A DNA stretch of 64,000 bases from Mucilaginibacter sp. OK268 (lineage in GTDB: Bacteria; Bacteroidota; Bacteroidia; Sphingobacteriales; Sphingobacteriaceae), in assembly GCF_900103125.1 (NCBI RefSeq), contig NZ_FNJV01000007.1:62001-126000 (forward strand). Reading direction: 5' to 3'. This document shows positions 1-9,366 of the stretch, piece after piece. Position 1 is the stretch's first letter, and the number at the start of each line of letters is the position of its first letter. Below the pieces are notes generated by a model, which was given only the letters and a program-made list of their open reading frames with translations, ran no database searches and was not told the DNA's origin. The translations under genes were made by a program, and so were the position numbers.

Positions 1-3000
1 TAGCTACCATATCTTCGGTTTTCATGGGTTTGGCTATGTAATCATCCATGCCTTCAATCAAACAAAGTTCACGGTCTTCGGGGCCGGCGTTGGCGGTCAT
101 GGCGATGATGTATGGTTGTTTAAAAGCATACTTGCGAATATGGCGAGTAGCTTCAAAGCCATCTATTTCGGGCATTTGCACATCCATAAATATCACATCA
201 ACCGGGTTTAATTTTAGCTTGTTTAAGGCCTCGAGCCCGTTTTGTGCTATTATAAATTGGTAACCTAGTTTGGTCAGCATCCGGTCAACCAGTTTTTGAT
301 TGATCAGGTTGTCCTCGGCCACTAAAATGCGCATCGGGAAGTTGGTCGCGAAGTCTGCATCAAATAATTTGGGAGATTTTGACTCTGTGAAAATAGAGGC
401 AGGCTGGTTTTGGAACTCTGCCTGTATACTTTTACCCAACTGATTTTGCTTAACAGGTTTGGTTAAGATAGCGGAGAACAATCCCGGATATTTTTTCTTT
501 GATCCATCGCCAATGGAACTCAGCATAATTACAGGCAGGTTCTTATAATTTCTTTTTATGGCTCGCGCCAGGTCGACTCCATCCATATCCGGCATTTCCA
601 TATCGGTGATGACCAGGTTGAATTTTGCACCTTCTGATAACAGATCAAGCGCTTCTACAGCCGATGCCACCGATACGGTTACTATTCCCCATTGTTCCAA
701 CTGTGTTTTTAATATAAACCGGTTGGTTTGGTTATCATCAACTACCAATATCTTTTTACCTTCCATTTCGGCAGGGTTCAATACTATCGGTACATGTTTT
801 GATTGCTTTTTACTGATGGCTGACCTGATGGTAAACATGAATACGGAGCCTTCTTTGTAAATACTCTCCACCCAAATATCGCCGCCCATGAGTTTTACCA
901 AACGCTGACTGATCACCAGGCCCAAACCGGTGCCCCCGTATTTGCGGGTAGTTGACGAGTCAATCTGCGAGAAGGCATTGAACAGGCCCGGGAGTTTTTC
1001 GGCAGGGATACCTATTCCGGTGTCCATCACGCTAAAGCCAATCTCGATATCGCCATTTTTAAAGGTTTTGGATAGGTATACTTTTATAAATACTTCGCCT
1101 TTTTGAGTGAATTTCAAGGCGTTGCCAGTTAGGTTGGTGATCACCTGTTTAAGCCTCAAGCTGTCGCCGATAATTTGTATGGGCAAGGCAGCGTCTATCT
1201 GGTAAACCAATTCCAGATTTTGCTGTGAGGCTTGTTGCGAAAAAAGGTCCATTACCTCTTCGATACAATGGCGCAAATCAAAATCGTCCTGCTCAATATC
1301 CATTTTGCCCGACTCTATTTTTGAAAAATCAAGGATGTCATTGATCACGTTCACCAGGCTGTCGCCGCTGGCTATAATCGTATTGGTATATTCCCGCTGT
1401 TCGTTATTCAATTCCGTCTCGCCTAAGAGAGAGGCCATCCCAATCACGCCATTCATCGGTGTCCTTATTTCATGACTCATGGTGGCCAGAAATATGCTTT
1501 TGGCTTTGTTGGCTTTATCAGCTTCTTCACGGGCCTGCCGCTCTTGCTGGCGCTGCAACTCCAGCTCTTCAGACTGTACCAGTAATTCTTCGTTCAGGGC
1601 TTGCAGCTCTTCAGATTGGGACTGGAGTTCTTCGTTTAAGGCCTGCAGATCGGCCGATTGTTTTTTCAGCTCGTCAGACTGTTGTAAAACTTCTGCGGTA
1701 CGTTCAGATACCTGCTGCTCCAATAGCGCCTTTTGTTTAATGATGGAATTCACCTTTAAACGGTATAAGCTATAAATAATGCCAAAAACAAAAAGGGTAA
1801 CCAGGATAATAAACCACCAGGTTAGCCAAAACGGGGGCAGAACAGTTAATTCTATACTCAACTCGTGGGTTGACCATACCCCATCCCCATTATGACTTTT
1901 TACTTTAAATGTATAATTACCGGGAGGTAAATTAGTATAGGTTGCCGTGTTTTTATGCCCAACATTATTCCAGTTTTTATCAAAACCTACTAATTGATAA
2001 GCATAAACAGAACGGCTTGATAAGGCATAATCCAGTGATACAAACTCAAATGAAATTACCGATTGATCATAGTTTAAAGTAATAGCTTGGGTAACACTGA
2101 TATCCTGTTTTAAAGGAGATGGATCCTGATCATTTTTAGCTACCGGTATAGAATTGTTAAAGATCTGGAAGTCGGTTAAAACTAAAGGTGGATTATAATG
2201 ACCGGCGACGATTTTTTCAGGGTCAAATACGTTGAACCCGTTAACCCCACCAAAATACAAGCGGCCATCCTTGCTTTTTAAAGCAGATTTGGCTTTAAAC
2301 TCATCGGCCTGTAAGCCATCATCAACGGTGAAGTTTTTGAATTTTTTGGTTACAGGATTGTATTTCGAGATGCCTGTATTAGTGCTTATCCAAAAATTAC
2401 CGCTATTGTCTTCTTCAATAGCGTAGGTATAGTTATTGGGTAAACCATCATTAGTTTTAAAAACGGCAAATTTGCCTGTTTTTGGATCAAAACGATTTAA
2501 TCCATCAAATGTACATATCCATATATAGCCGGCCTGGTCTTCTAATAAATCAAGCACAGCGTTATCACTAATACTGTTTTTTGAAGGGTCGTGTTCGTAA
2601 ATGGTGAACTTGCCGGTTTGCGGATCAAAAAGATCAAGACCGCCATCGCTTGTGCCTACCCAAAGATTGCCCTTTGAATCTGCCAGTAATGAATTAACAT
2701 TATCGTCGCTCAGGCTTTTTGGGTCATTAGCATTATGCCTGAAATGTTTGAATTTGTTTGTTTTAGAGTCGTACAGATCAAGGCCCTGACCAAAAGTACC
2801 GATCCATATTTTATGATCGGGCGTTGCTGCAAGAGCATATACGTTATCGCCAGCCAAACTGCTACTGTCATTAGGGTTGTGGTGGTATGATTTAAACTGA
2901 TGGGTACGGGTATTCATCACGCTGATGCCGTTGCCCCAGGTACCTATCCATAAGTTGTCTTTATCGTCTTCCCGAATAGTCAAAACATAGTTGCCGGAAA

Positions 3001-4252
3001 TGCTGTTTTTATTATTTTCCTGGTGTTTGTATGTTGTAAACGTCCCTTTGGATGGGTCAAACAGGTTTAATCCGCCGCCATCTGTGCCTATCCATATGTT
3101 ATCCTTTTTATCCTGATAAAAATCCAGTACGTAGTTATTTGAAAGGCTTCCGGCTTGAGCGGTATGCTTATAGTGGGCGAAGTTTTCCTTTATTTTTTTA
3201 TATAGACTGATGCCCGAAGCGAAGGTGCCTATCCACATATTTCCCACGTTATCTTTTAATATCACATCAACCGAATTACTGGCTATACTGCTATTGTCAA
3301 TATCGTCCTGATAATGGTTGGTAAACTTGTTTTGGGTATAATTAAATATGTTTAAGCCTCCGTTTTCTATCCCTATCCATAAGTTTTGGTCGCCGTCTTC
3401 GGCAATGCTTTGAATACTGTTGCCAGAGATTGAATTGCTGTTGCTTGGATCGTTTTTAAAATGTTTGAAGGTATGGGTGTTGCCATCATATAAATTTAAG
3501 CCCCCGCCATCTGATGATCCTATCCAAAGATGATGGCCGCTGTCTTCAAAAATGCAGTTTACGTTATTTACGGAGATCGATCCCTCAATCTTATCATCGT
3601 GCATAAAATGGGTAAACGTTTTAGCAGATGAGTTAAAGCGATTTAAACCACCATTTATGGTTCCAATCCATATGGTGTTATAACTATCAACACAAATACT
3701 TCTGATGTTGTTATCACTCAAACTACCGGGATCATTACTGTTATGTTTATAGTGTGTAAACCGGTTTTTACCTATAAGGTATTCATCAATACCATCTTCC
3801 TGATAGCCGATCCATAAATTACCAGTTTTATCAAAAACAAGCTTTGTAATATTATTGCTCGCTATAGTGTTCGCATTGTTTTTATTGTGCAGGTAGTGAT
3901 AAAAATGATTTTTTTTTCGATCATATTTATTTAATCCACCGCCCAATGTGGCTATCCAAAGGTCGCCGTTTTTATCCTCAGCAATATGAGTAATATAATT
4001 ACTACTGATGCTTGTACTGTCGGTAACACTGTTCCGGAAGATCTTGAATTTATTACCATCAAAGCGGTTTAAGCCATCAAGCGTTCCTGCCCATATAAAA
4101 CCATGGCTATCCTGAAAAATAGTGTTGATGTTGAGCTCTGATAAGTTAGCACGACTACCAATGCGTTGAAAATGTAAAGGCTGGTTTTGAGCAAATACAT
4201 ATAATGATATAGTCTGAAAAAGTAGAACAAAATAAAACTTACAGCCCCTCAT
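1..4252 (-). CDS. Hybrid two-component sensor kinase (Reg_prop, Y_Y_Y, HisKA, HATPase, two REC), 3' end outside the window
   Basis: Envelope sensor that probably detects a carbohydrate or other extracellular signal and phosphorylates its own receiver domains. The ATG at 4252 gives a signal peptide ending near residue 20. About 14 repeats of the Reg_prop type (W-I-G-T/G-L motifs) follow, enough for two beta-propellers, then a Y_Y_Y domain near residues 735-800, one membrane helix near 808-830 and a coiled coil built from iterated SEELQALNEEL units. HisKA carries His927 in a SHEIRTPMNG box, followed by an HATPase with a GGTGLGL box. Two receiver domains have Asp1217 (TDMEMPD) and Asp1357 (MDVQMPE). 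The reading frame runs off the left edge just after the YIAKPMK motif of the second receiver, so an HPt domain or another output could follow. The canonical Bacteroides HTCS has one receiver and an AraC-type HTH; here a second receiver occupies that place. Confidence 0.93.
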   Translation of the reverse strand, partial: MRGCKFYFVLLFQTISLYVFAQNQPLHFQRIGSRANLSELNINTIFQDSHGFIWAGTLDGLNRFDGNKFKIFRNSVTDSTSISSNYITHIAEDKNGDLWIATLGGGLNKYDRKKNHFYHYLHNKNNANTIASNNITKLVFDKTGNLWIGYQEDGIDEYLIGKNRFTHYKHNSNDPGSLSDNNIRSICVDSYNTIWIGTINGGLNRFNSSAKTFTHFMHDDKIEGSISVNNVNCIFEDSGHHLWIGSSDGGGLNLYDGNTHTFKHFKNDPSNSNSISGNSIQSIAEDGDQNLWIGIENGGLNIFNYTQNKFTNHYQDDIDNSSIASNSVDVILKDNVGNMWIGTFASGISLYKKIKENFAHYKHTAQAGSLSNNYVLDFYQDKKDNIWIGTDGGGLNLFDPSKGTFTTYKHQENNKNSISGNYVLTIREDDKDNLWIGTWGNGISVMNTRTHQFKSYHHNPNDSSSLAGDNVYALAATPDHKIWIGTFGQGLDLYDSKTNKFKHFRHNANDPKSLSDDNVNSLLADSKGNLWVGTSDGGLDLFDPQTGKFTIYEHDPSKNSISDNAVLDLLEDQAGYIWICTFDGLNRFDPKTGKFAVFKTNDGLPNNYTYAIEEDNSGNFWISTNTGISKYNPVTKKFKNFTVDDGLQADEFKAKSALKSKDGRLYFGGVNGFNVFDPEKIVAGHYNPPLVLTDFQIFNNSIPVAKNDQDPSPLKQDISVTQAITLNYDQSVISFEFVSLDYALSSRSVYAYQLVGFDKNWNNVGHKNTATYTNLPPGNYTFKVKSHNGDGVWSTHELSIELTVLPPFWLTWWFIILVTLFVFGIIYSLYRLKVNSIIKQKALLEQQVSERTAEVLQQSDELKKQSADLQALNEELQSQSEELQALNEELLVQSEELELQRQQERQAREEADKANKAKSIFLATMSHEIRTPMNGVIGMASLLGETELNNEQREYTNTIIASGDSLVNVINDILDFSKIESGKMDIEQDDFDLRHCIEEVMDLFSQQASQQNLELVYQIDAALPIQIIGDSLRLKQVITNLTGNALKFTQKGEVFIKVYLSKTFKNGDIEIGFSVMDTGIGIPAEKLPGLFNAFSQIDSSTTRKYGGTGLGLVISQRLVKLMGGDIWVESIYKEGSVFMFTIRSAISKKQSKHVPIVLNPAEMEGKKILVVDDNQTNRFILKTQLEQWGIVTVSVASAVEALDLLSEGAKFNLVITDMEMPDMDGVDLARAIKRNYKNLPVIMLSSIGDGSKKKYPGLFSAILTKPVKQNQLGKSIQAEFQNQPASIFTESKSPKLFDADFATNFPMRILVAEDNLINQKLVDRMLTKLGYQFIIAQNGLEALNKLKLNPVDVIFMDVQMPEIDGFEATRHIRKYAFKQPYIIAMTANAGPEDRELCLIEGMDDYIAKPMKTEDMVA

Positions 4253-4419
4253 TATATCAGTAAATTATGATTTATACGGTAGCAAATAATCGAATGAAAT
4301 GATTATCTAATTTACTAAAATACTGTTAAATAAATCGGAATTAGATATGGCTATTTAAACGCGCCAATATTATAATTGGTTGTGACGCAAAATACGCTTG
4401 CTATTTGCCGCTTAACTAA

Positions 4420-4438
4420 AGTGTATAATAAATACACT
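4420..4438. promoter_or_regulatory. 7-5-7 inverted repeat upstream of the DUF2132 gene
   Basis: A perfect inverted repeat with AGTGTAT and ATACACT arms and a 5-nt AT spacer lies 32 bp before the start codon at 4471 and about 170 bp upstream of the divergent kinase gene. Its size fits a dimeric regulator site. No regulator is identified, so the function is inference. Confidence 0.35.
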
Positions 4439-4470
4439 GGGTATACCTAAACAAGCTGTACTTTTGCAAT

Positions 4471-4689
4471 ATGCAACAACAAAGCAAGGATCCGCTGCAC
4501 GGTAAAACATTACAAATGATATTGGAAGAACTTTTGGCTCAGTTTGGCTGGGAAGAATTAGACAAACGCATCCGTATTAATTGTTTTCATGATAACCCCA
4601 GCATACAATCGAGCCTTAAGTTTTTACGTAAAACTCCATGGGCCCGTAAAAAGGTAGAGGATCTGTACGTGGCTTACTGCGTAAAGTAG
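4471..4689 (+). CDS. DUF2132 / VF530 family small protein
   Basis: A 72-residue protein matching the VF530/DUF2132 family from end to end: the family pattern DPLHGKTL near the N-terminus, the FGWEELDKRI segment and the C-terminal FLRKTPWARKKVE segment are all recognisable. Family members are small alpha-helical proteins; the founding Vibrio fischeri structure was described as DNA-binding-like, but the cellular role is not established. The gene stands alone between the divergent hybrid kinase and the convergent DEAD-box-like gene, whose stop codon lies only one base away. An inverted repeat at 4420-4438 may be its operator. Confidence 0.85.
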   Translation: MQQQSKDPLHGKTLQMILEELLAQFGWEELDKRIRINCFHDNPSIQSSLKFLRKTPWARKKVEDLYVAYCVK

Positions 4690-4690
4690 C

Positions 4691-6001
4691 TTAGTGCTTA
4701 CGTTTATTGTTCATCTTGGCCTTTTGACCAGAACTATAGTTATAAGTTTTTGCATTAGCAGCCTTTTTTTCATGAAAGGCGGCACCAACTACAGGAGTAT
4801 CGGGGTTTGATTTGGCTGTTTTTTTATCAGCTTCCTCTTTTTTTGCTTTTATCTCTTTTTCAATAACCAGTTCATCGGGCAAGGTGGCTGTTGGTATCTT
4901 TTTACCGCTGGCTTGTTCTATCTTTTTAACCTGGCTTAGTTCCAGGTCGGTGGCAAAAGTAATCGCCAGCGTTTCCTGCTCATTGTTGGGGTCGTGGCTA
5001 ACGATGCGCTCAATAAAAGTTTCTTTTTCCAAGGGCAGGTCAAAATGGATCAGGAAGGGGATGCCGCTTAAATCGACGGTTTCGTTATTTTCATTGATCA
5101 CGATCAAAACCCTGGAGTTTTCGGCAGTTTTAAAATCTTCCATGTTTTTAAAACCATTGGTATCAAAAAACTGCGGATTTAAAAAAGCTACGGCATCACG
5201 CAGGCGGCCATAAAGACTTTTATATAATTTATCGGCGGTGACTTTGGTGTTTACGAATACTACTGTTTTGGTGAACAATTCCTCATCGTACAGGAACAAA
5301 TTGAGCAAATTGAGCTTGGTGCCAAAGTTGGGCACATTATATAATAGTTGAGGATGTGTTTGTAAAGGCTGCTCCTGCAACTCTTCTATCTCAATAATGG
5401 CAGGCTGATTCATGAAAGGGGCCAGCATTTTTTCGAGCTTGCTGTGCATTACCTCGGTAAATACCAGGTGCTGACCTCTGCCTATGCTGTTGGCGAGCTC
5501 CACAACAGGCAGCTGCAGTCCTTTTTTGATCATCATATCGGCATCATCAATTACCAGCAGATCAACTTTATTTAAGTTAAGCGCCAGTTTCAGGTAAATA
5601 GCCCTTGCCCTGTCGGGAGTAGCCACCACAATATCGGCGCCATCGGCCAATGCATCCATCTGCGCTTCAATGCCAGGGGCAACGTATAAGCCAACTATGG
5701 AGATCGATTTGTTTTTATTGAGCAATTCAAATTGTTCAATCACCGCCATGACCTGTTCCTTTTCGGGTACCAGGATCAATACACGCGGAACACCTTCAGG
5801 GGCGTAATTGAAACGGTTTAAAACACCCAAAACATAAGTGGTGGTTTTGCCGCTTCCTTCGGGACCTATGGCTATTATATCCTGACCGCCAACTATGCGG
5901 GTAAGCGTTTTTAATTGCAATTCTGTAGGGTCTGTAAAACCTGCTTCATTTACCGATCTAACCAGTTGCTTATTCAGCTTTAATTTTTCAAACCACACCA
6001 T
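4691..6001 (-). CDS. DEAD-box helicase-like protein with degenerate C-terminal core motifs
   Basis: A 436-residue protein with the two-domain fold of a DEAD-box RNA helicase. The first domain keeps the Q-motif region (FTDPTELQ), a good Walker A (GPEGSGKT) and a Walker B written DDAD rather than DEAD. Beyond that it departs from the family. The SAT box (motif III) reads FTEVM, motif V reads VLIVINENNETVDL without the usual ATDxxARGxD, and motif VI reads ERIVSHD where HRIGRxGR is expected, so the usual arginine fingers are not preserved. The C-terminus is a lysine-rich tail of about 70 residues, typical of RNA-binding extensions. ATP binding seems possible; canonical helicase activity is doubtful. 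The coding frame is intact over its full length, so this is not an obvious pseudogene. Confidence 0.85.
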   Translation of the reverse strand: MVWFEKLKLNKQLVRSVNEAGFTDPTELQLKTLTRIVGGQDIIAIGPEGSGKTTTYVLGVLNRFNYAPEGVPRVLILVPEKEQVMAVIEQFELLNKNKSISIVGLYVAPGIEAQMDALADGADIVVATPDRARAIYLKLALNLNKVDLLVIDDADMMIKKGLQLPVVELANSIGRGQHLVFTEVMHSKLEKMLAPFMNQPAIIEIEELQEQPLQTHPQLLYNVPNFGTKLNLLNLFLYDEELFTKTVVFVNTKVTADKLYKSLYGRLRDAVAFLNPQFFDTNGFKNMEDFKTAENSRVLIVINENNETVDLSGIPFLIHFDLPLEKETFIERIVSHDPNNEQETLAITFATDLELSQVKKIEQASGKKIPTATLPDELVIEKEIKAKKEEADKKTAKSNPDTPVVGAAFHEKKAANAKTYNYSSGQKAKMNNKRKH

Positions 6002-6076
6002 CAGAAATTGTATTAAATATTTAAGAGGGCAAAATTACCAATTTAACTGCTCATATTTTTATAAAGATGAATTATA

Positions 6077-6171
6077 GATAAAAGAGGAAGGATAGAAGGA
6101 CAAAGGAGCAAGGACAAAAGAACAAAGGTGGAAGGATAATAGAGCAAGGACAAAAGACAAAAGAATAAGGA
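6077..6171. repeat. Purine-rich tract of iterated 7-nt words
   Basis: About 95 bases, almost all purine on the + strand, made of variants of the words AAGGACA, AAAGACA and AAGGATA in register at about 7 nt. Unlike most other repeats in this window it has no complementary arm. It fills the gap upstream of the helicase-like gene; the rest of the 6002-6252 gap holds only a short hairpin near 6166-6186. Confidence 0.7.
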
Positions 6172-6252
6172 TTACTTTCTTTAATCCCTCTTTCCACCGT
6201 AGGTGAAGAGAGGGTGGTCCAGCGAAGCGCAGACCGGGTGAGTCTACTCTAC

Positions 6253-7047
6253 TTAAAACAGCAGCCCCGAAAAGTTTGTGCGCGGAGCCAGATCAAGATA
6301 AGGGTATGTGACCTTTGAAAGATATAAGCCCTGCGGATGAGCCGGTATAATGATCTTGGGTGTTTGCTTACTGGCGAGGTAATGTTCAAATTCGTCAATG
6401 CTCATATCTCCACGCCCAATATCCAGCAAGCGACCAACGATGATCCTGATCATCTTACTCAAAAACCTGTTGGCCGATATGTGAAACCGCAACCTGTCGC
6501 CGCTTTCATCAACAAATAACCCGGCCGATGATACCTTACAAATGGTATGGTCAATCCTGTCGGGCATTTTGCAGAACGCGCGGTAGTCATCATATAAAGG
6601 CAGCAATGCTGTAGCCTTTTTCATGGCATCAATATCCAGGTTTGTTTCGGGATACAACGAACTAAAGCCGCTTAAAAATGGATCCTTATAGGTATGGATA
6701 AAATAATCATAGGCGCGTTGTATGGCATCAAAGCGGGCATGTGGCAAGCCTTGCATCGGGATAATGTCAAACAGGGCTATATCGTCCGGTAATATTTTAT
6801 TGAGCCTGAAAAACAGATCGAAATCCCATTCCTGTTCCAGATCAATATGAAAAAAGAACTGACTCGCGTGTACATGCGCATCGGTGCGGCCGCAGCCAAC
6901 AATAGCAACAGGGCGTTTAAGTAGTTTGCCCAGTGCGGTTTCTAAAACCAATTGAACACTATTAACCCCGGCGTGTTTTTGCCAGCCACTGTACTGTGTA
7001 CCATGATAACCTATGTGGAAAAAATAACGCATCTGTATATGGCTCAA
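6253..7047 (-). CDS. truA: tRNA pseudouridine(38-40) synthase TruA
   Basis: Converts U38-U40 of the tRNA anticodon arm to pseudouridine in the cytoplasm. The protein has up to 264 residues, the usual length for TruA. It shows the N-terminal YHGTQYSGWQ segment, the catalytic box GRTDAHVHA with the essential aspartate, and the C-terminal segment MIRIIVGRLLDIGRG typical of the family. The first ATG is at 7047, but the methionine five codons further in (7032) starts directly at the conserved MRYFFHIGY strand and is an equally good start. It is transcribed leftward after the CDGSH gene, from which a hairpin at 7084-7116 separates it. Confidence 0.95.
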   Translation of the reverse strand: MSHIQMRYFFHIGYHGTQYSGWQKHAGVNSVQLVLETALGKLLKRPVAIVGCGRTDAHVHASQFFFHIDLEQEWDFDLFFRLNKILPDDIALFDIIPMQGLPHARFDAIQRAYDYFIHTYKDPFLSGFSSLYPETNLDIDAMKKATALLPLYDDYRAFCKMPDRIDHTICKVSSAGLFVDESGDRLRFHISANRFLSKMIRIIVGRLLDIGRGDMSIDEFEHYLASKQTPKIIIPAHPQGLYLSKVTYPYLDLAPRTNFSGLLF

Positions 7048-7083
7048 AAATCCGTAAAAAATCTGGTAAAGCAGGTATAAAGT

Positions 7084-7118
7084 AAAAGCCCCCGGTTTTA
7101 TACACCGGAGGCTTTTAT
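7084..7118 (-). terminator. Intrinsic terminator after the CDGSH gene
   Basis: A GC-rich hairpin with stem AAGCCTCCGG/CCGGGGGCTT (one mismatch) on the minus strand, followed by a short T-run. It ends the CDGSH transcript and lies between it and truA. It is nearly symmetrical and could work in both directions. Confidence 0.7.
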
Positions 7119-7138
7119 AAATGTTTATATGCTACGCT

Positions 7139-7363
7139 TTAAACTTTTTTAGGTGGCAGATCAAATGCTATGGCGTCATGTTCAAAATGACCTTTATGTG
7201 AGCCATCGCAAAATGGTTTATTGGCCGACAGGCCGCAACGGCAAATTGATAATACAGTACGGCCTTGTAAACCGTATACGTTGCCTTGCGCGTCAACAAT
7301 TTCAAAATCGCCGTCAACTTTTACAGAGCCGTTATTATTAATGGTAAGTCTGGTTTTCTCCAT
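7139..7363 (-). CDS. CDGSH-type iron-sulfur protein
   Basis: A 74-residue protein whose C-terminal half holds the complete CDGSH signature, CRCGLSANKPFCDGSH, in which three cysteines and one histidine bind a 2Fe-2S cluster. The N-terminal part (residues 1-40) is a short beta-rich segment with acidic character. Small bacterial CDGSH proteins of this kind are thought to carry electrons or clusters, but no partner is evident here. The gene is monocistronic, bounded by a terminator downstream (7084-7118) and the repeat-bearing gap 7364-7672 upstream. Confidence 0.9.
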   Translation of the reverse strand: MEKTRLTINNNGSVKVDGDFEIVDAQGNVYGLQGRTVLSICRCGLSANKPFCDGSHKGHFEHDAIAFDLPPKKV

Positions 7364-7530
7364 GTGTTAATTTTTTGCCAAAGTTAACACATGGCATTGT
7401 CTGTAAATGGTCTATTTGTTATTTAGAGTTGTTCCGGATTGCGAAAATCATAACCTACAAATGACAAATTGATGATGCGTAAAATTTAATGTCGAAACAC
7501 ATAAGTTTTAGCTTTGTTAAGGAAGTAAGG

Positions 7531-7644
7531 AGAATCAAGATATTAGAATCAAGAGGCAAGAGGAAAAGCGATAAAGGGATAATTGCATTGCTGATCCTTT
7601 TTTCAATTGTCTTGATTCTTGACTCTTAATTCTTGACTCTTTCT
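7531..7644. repeat. Word-built inverted repeat (AGAATCA/AGAGGCA type)
   Basis: The left arm, 7531-7565, iterates 7-nt words such as AGAATCA and AGAGGCA. The right arm, 7606-7644, carries the reverse complements (TTGATTC, TTGACTC). Together they could form an imperfect hairpin of about 110 nt. It occupies most of the 309-bp gap between the CDGSH gene and the aldo/keto reductase. The rest of that gap (7364-7530) is AT-rich leader in which I see no gene. Confidence 0.75.
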
Positions 7645-7672
7645 CCGCGTTACATCAAAAAAATACCACAAT

Positions 7673-8704
7673 ATGGAATACAGACAATTAGGAGCATCGG
7701 GATTAAAAGTGCCCGTATTAAGTTTTGGAACGGCCACTTTTGGCGGAGGTAACGAGTTTTTTAAAGCCTGGGGAAACACGCAGGTGGATGAGGCTAAAAA
7801 GTTGATCCATCTTTGCCTGGACGCGGGTGTTAACTTTTTTGACACAGCCAATGTGTACTCGCGTGGACTATCTGAAGAAATACTGGGCCACGCGCTCGAA
7901 GGTTTACGCAACCGGGTACTTATTTCGTCAAAAGCTACATTTACCATGGGCGATGGCGCTAACGATTATGGCTCTTCACGCTATCATTTAATACAACAAT
8001 GCGAAGCTAGTTTGCGCCGCCTGAATACAGATCATATTGATGTTTATCATATGCATGGTTTTGATGGTACCACACCCGTTGAAGAAACCTTACGAGCCCT
8101 GGATGATCTGGTAACCAGCGGCAAGATCCGTTATATAGCGGCCTCCAATTTTTCGGGCTGGCACCTGATGAAGTCTTTATCGGTATCAGAACGCTATGGT
8201 TGGAGCAGGTATGTTGGCCATCAGGCTTATTACTCATTACTTGATCGCGAGTTTGAGTGGGAATTGATGCCACTGGGTATCGACCAAAAAGTAGGTACCA
8301 TAGTTTGGAGCCCGCTGGCTTCCGGCCAGTTAAGCGGAAAATATCGCAGAGGACAACCTATTCCGCAAGACAACAGGAGAGCACAAGGTGGTAGCCATGG
8401 CCCGGAAACTAACCTTGAACGTTTATATAATATTGTTGATGCCCTTGATGAGGTGGCCGAAGAAACCGGGAAATCGGTAGCGCAGGTATCGTTAAACTGG
8501 TTATTACAGCGGCCAACAGTAGTTAATTTAGTAATTGGTGCCCGTAATGAAGAACAGTTAAAACAAAACCTGGCCGTCATTGGCTGGGACCTGACCACAG
8601 AGCAGGTTAAAAAACTGGATGCCTCCAGCGAGGTTGATCCGATATATCCGTATTGGCATCAACGCCAAAATACAAAGTTAAACCCACTGCCTGATTTTTA
8701 TTAA
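7673..8704 (+). CDS. Aldo/keto reductase
   Basis: NAD(P)H-dependent carbonyl reductase of the AKR superfamily, 343 residues in a single (alpha/beta)8 barrel. The catalytic tetrad is visible: Asp57 and Tyr62 in FFDTANVYSRG, Lys87 in SSKATF and His128 in YHMHGFD. The C-terminal cofactor loop with IGARNEEQLKQNL is also present. The sequence is closest in style to the YajO/PdxI-like group, often annotated as oxidoreductases acting on sugar aldehydes or pyridoxal; the substrate cannot be told from sequence. The start at 7673 places the conserved MEYRQLGASGLKV segment at the N-terminus. It is monocistronic, between two repeats. Confidence 0.93.
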   Translation: MEYRQLGASGLKVPVLSFGTATFGGGNEFFKAWGNTQVDEAKKLIHLCLDAGVNFFDTANVYSRGLSEEILGHALEGLRNRVLISSKATFTMGDGANDYGSSRYHLIQQCEASLRRLNTDHIDVYHMHGFDGTTPVEETLRALDDLVTSGKIRYIAASNFSGWHLMKSLSVSERYGWSRYVGHQAYYSLLDREFEWELMPLGIDQKVGTIVWSPLASGQLSGKYRRGQPIPQDNRRAQGGSHGPETNLERLYNIVDALDEVAEETGKSVAQVSLNWLLQRPTVVNLVIGARNEEQLKQNLAVIGWDLTTEQVKKLDASSEVDPIYPYWHQRQNTKLNPLPDFY

Positions 8705-8718
8705 GTAGAGGTCTGTTG

Positions 8719-8809
8719 TCTGAATCAGAATTTCCAGAATGAGAAAATTTTCAGAATTTTACGTTTAAAAATCTTGTTAATTCTTAAATTCTGAAAATTC
8801 TGATTCAGA
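8719..8809. repeat. Long inverted repeat (CAGAATTTTCAGAA type)
   Basis: The arms at 8719-8740 and 8787-8809 are near-perfect reverse complements over about 22 nt, and the word TCAGAATT recurs inside. The right arm ends only four bases before the ATG at 8814, so a transcript would carry the hairpin right at the start codon. Confidence 0.75.
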
Positions 8810-8813
8810 AATT

Positions 8814-9161
8814 ATGGCTACAGACATGTTTGCTTTTATGCAGTTTATGCGCGATACCTTGCTATCGCTGCCCGGGGTAACCGAAAAAATGCACTTTGAG
8901 GACCCTGCATTCTATGTAAATAAGAAGATTATGGCCAATGTGAAGCTGAAGGACGAACTGGTAGCTTTACATACTCTTGAACGGGAGAAATGGATGATTG
9001 CCGATCCAGATACATTTTTCATCACAGATCATTACCGAAATTACAAATACATGCTGGTAAGGCTCGAAACCGTATCGCCCGATGATCTGAAAGAACTACT
9101 GATCACCGCCTGGCGTAACCGGGCTACCCAAAAACTCATCAGGGAGTATGAAGGGCAATAA
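8814..9161 (+). CDS. MmcQ/YjbR (DUF419) family protein
   Basis: A 115-residue protein of the MmcQ/YjbR family with the double-wing fold. Recognisable family features are FEDPAFYVNKKIMANV near residues 25-40, the WMIADPDTFF segment, and the HYRNYKYMLVRLETV strand followed by the AWR helix near the C-terminus. The biochemical role is unsettled; nucleic-acid or phosphopeptide binding has been proposed for relatives. It is encoded alone, and the start codon is immediately preceded by the inverted repeat 8719-8809, which could affect translation. Confidence 0.88.
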   Translation: MATDMFAFMQFMRDTLLSLPGVTEKMHFEDPAFYVNKKIMANVKLKDELVALHTLEREKWMIADPDTFFITDHYRNYKYMLVRLETVSPDDLKELLITAWRNRATQKLIREYEGQ

Positions 9162-9366
9162 TATTGCCATAACTTTTCTATTTAAACCACACCGGTAACT
9201 TTATGCGTAAAACTACGTATGCAAAAGGGTATAATTACCCGTAGAAAATTGTATGATAAGATTTAATTTTATGCAATAAATGATTCCTGTTTAATAATAG
9301 CTGTTCAACGGGCTTTAAAAATAACAGGGATCAACCTAAACCTTATCACTTTAAATCCCAACGATC

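Noticed and set aside
1459..1775. Two open frames opposite the kinase
   Set aside because: They are antisense shadows of the coiled-coil repeat of the sensor kinase and have cysteine/serine-rich low-complexity products.
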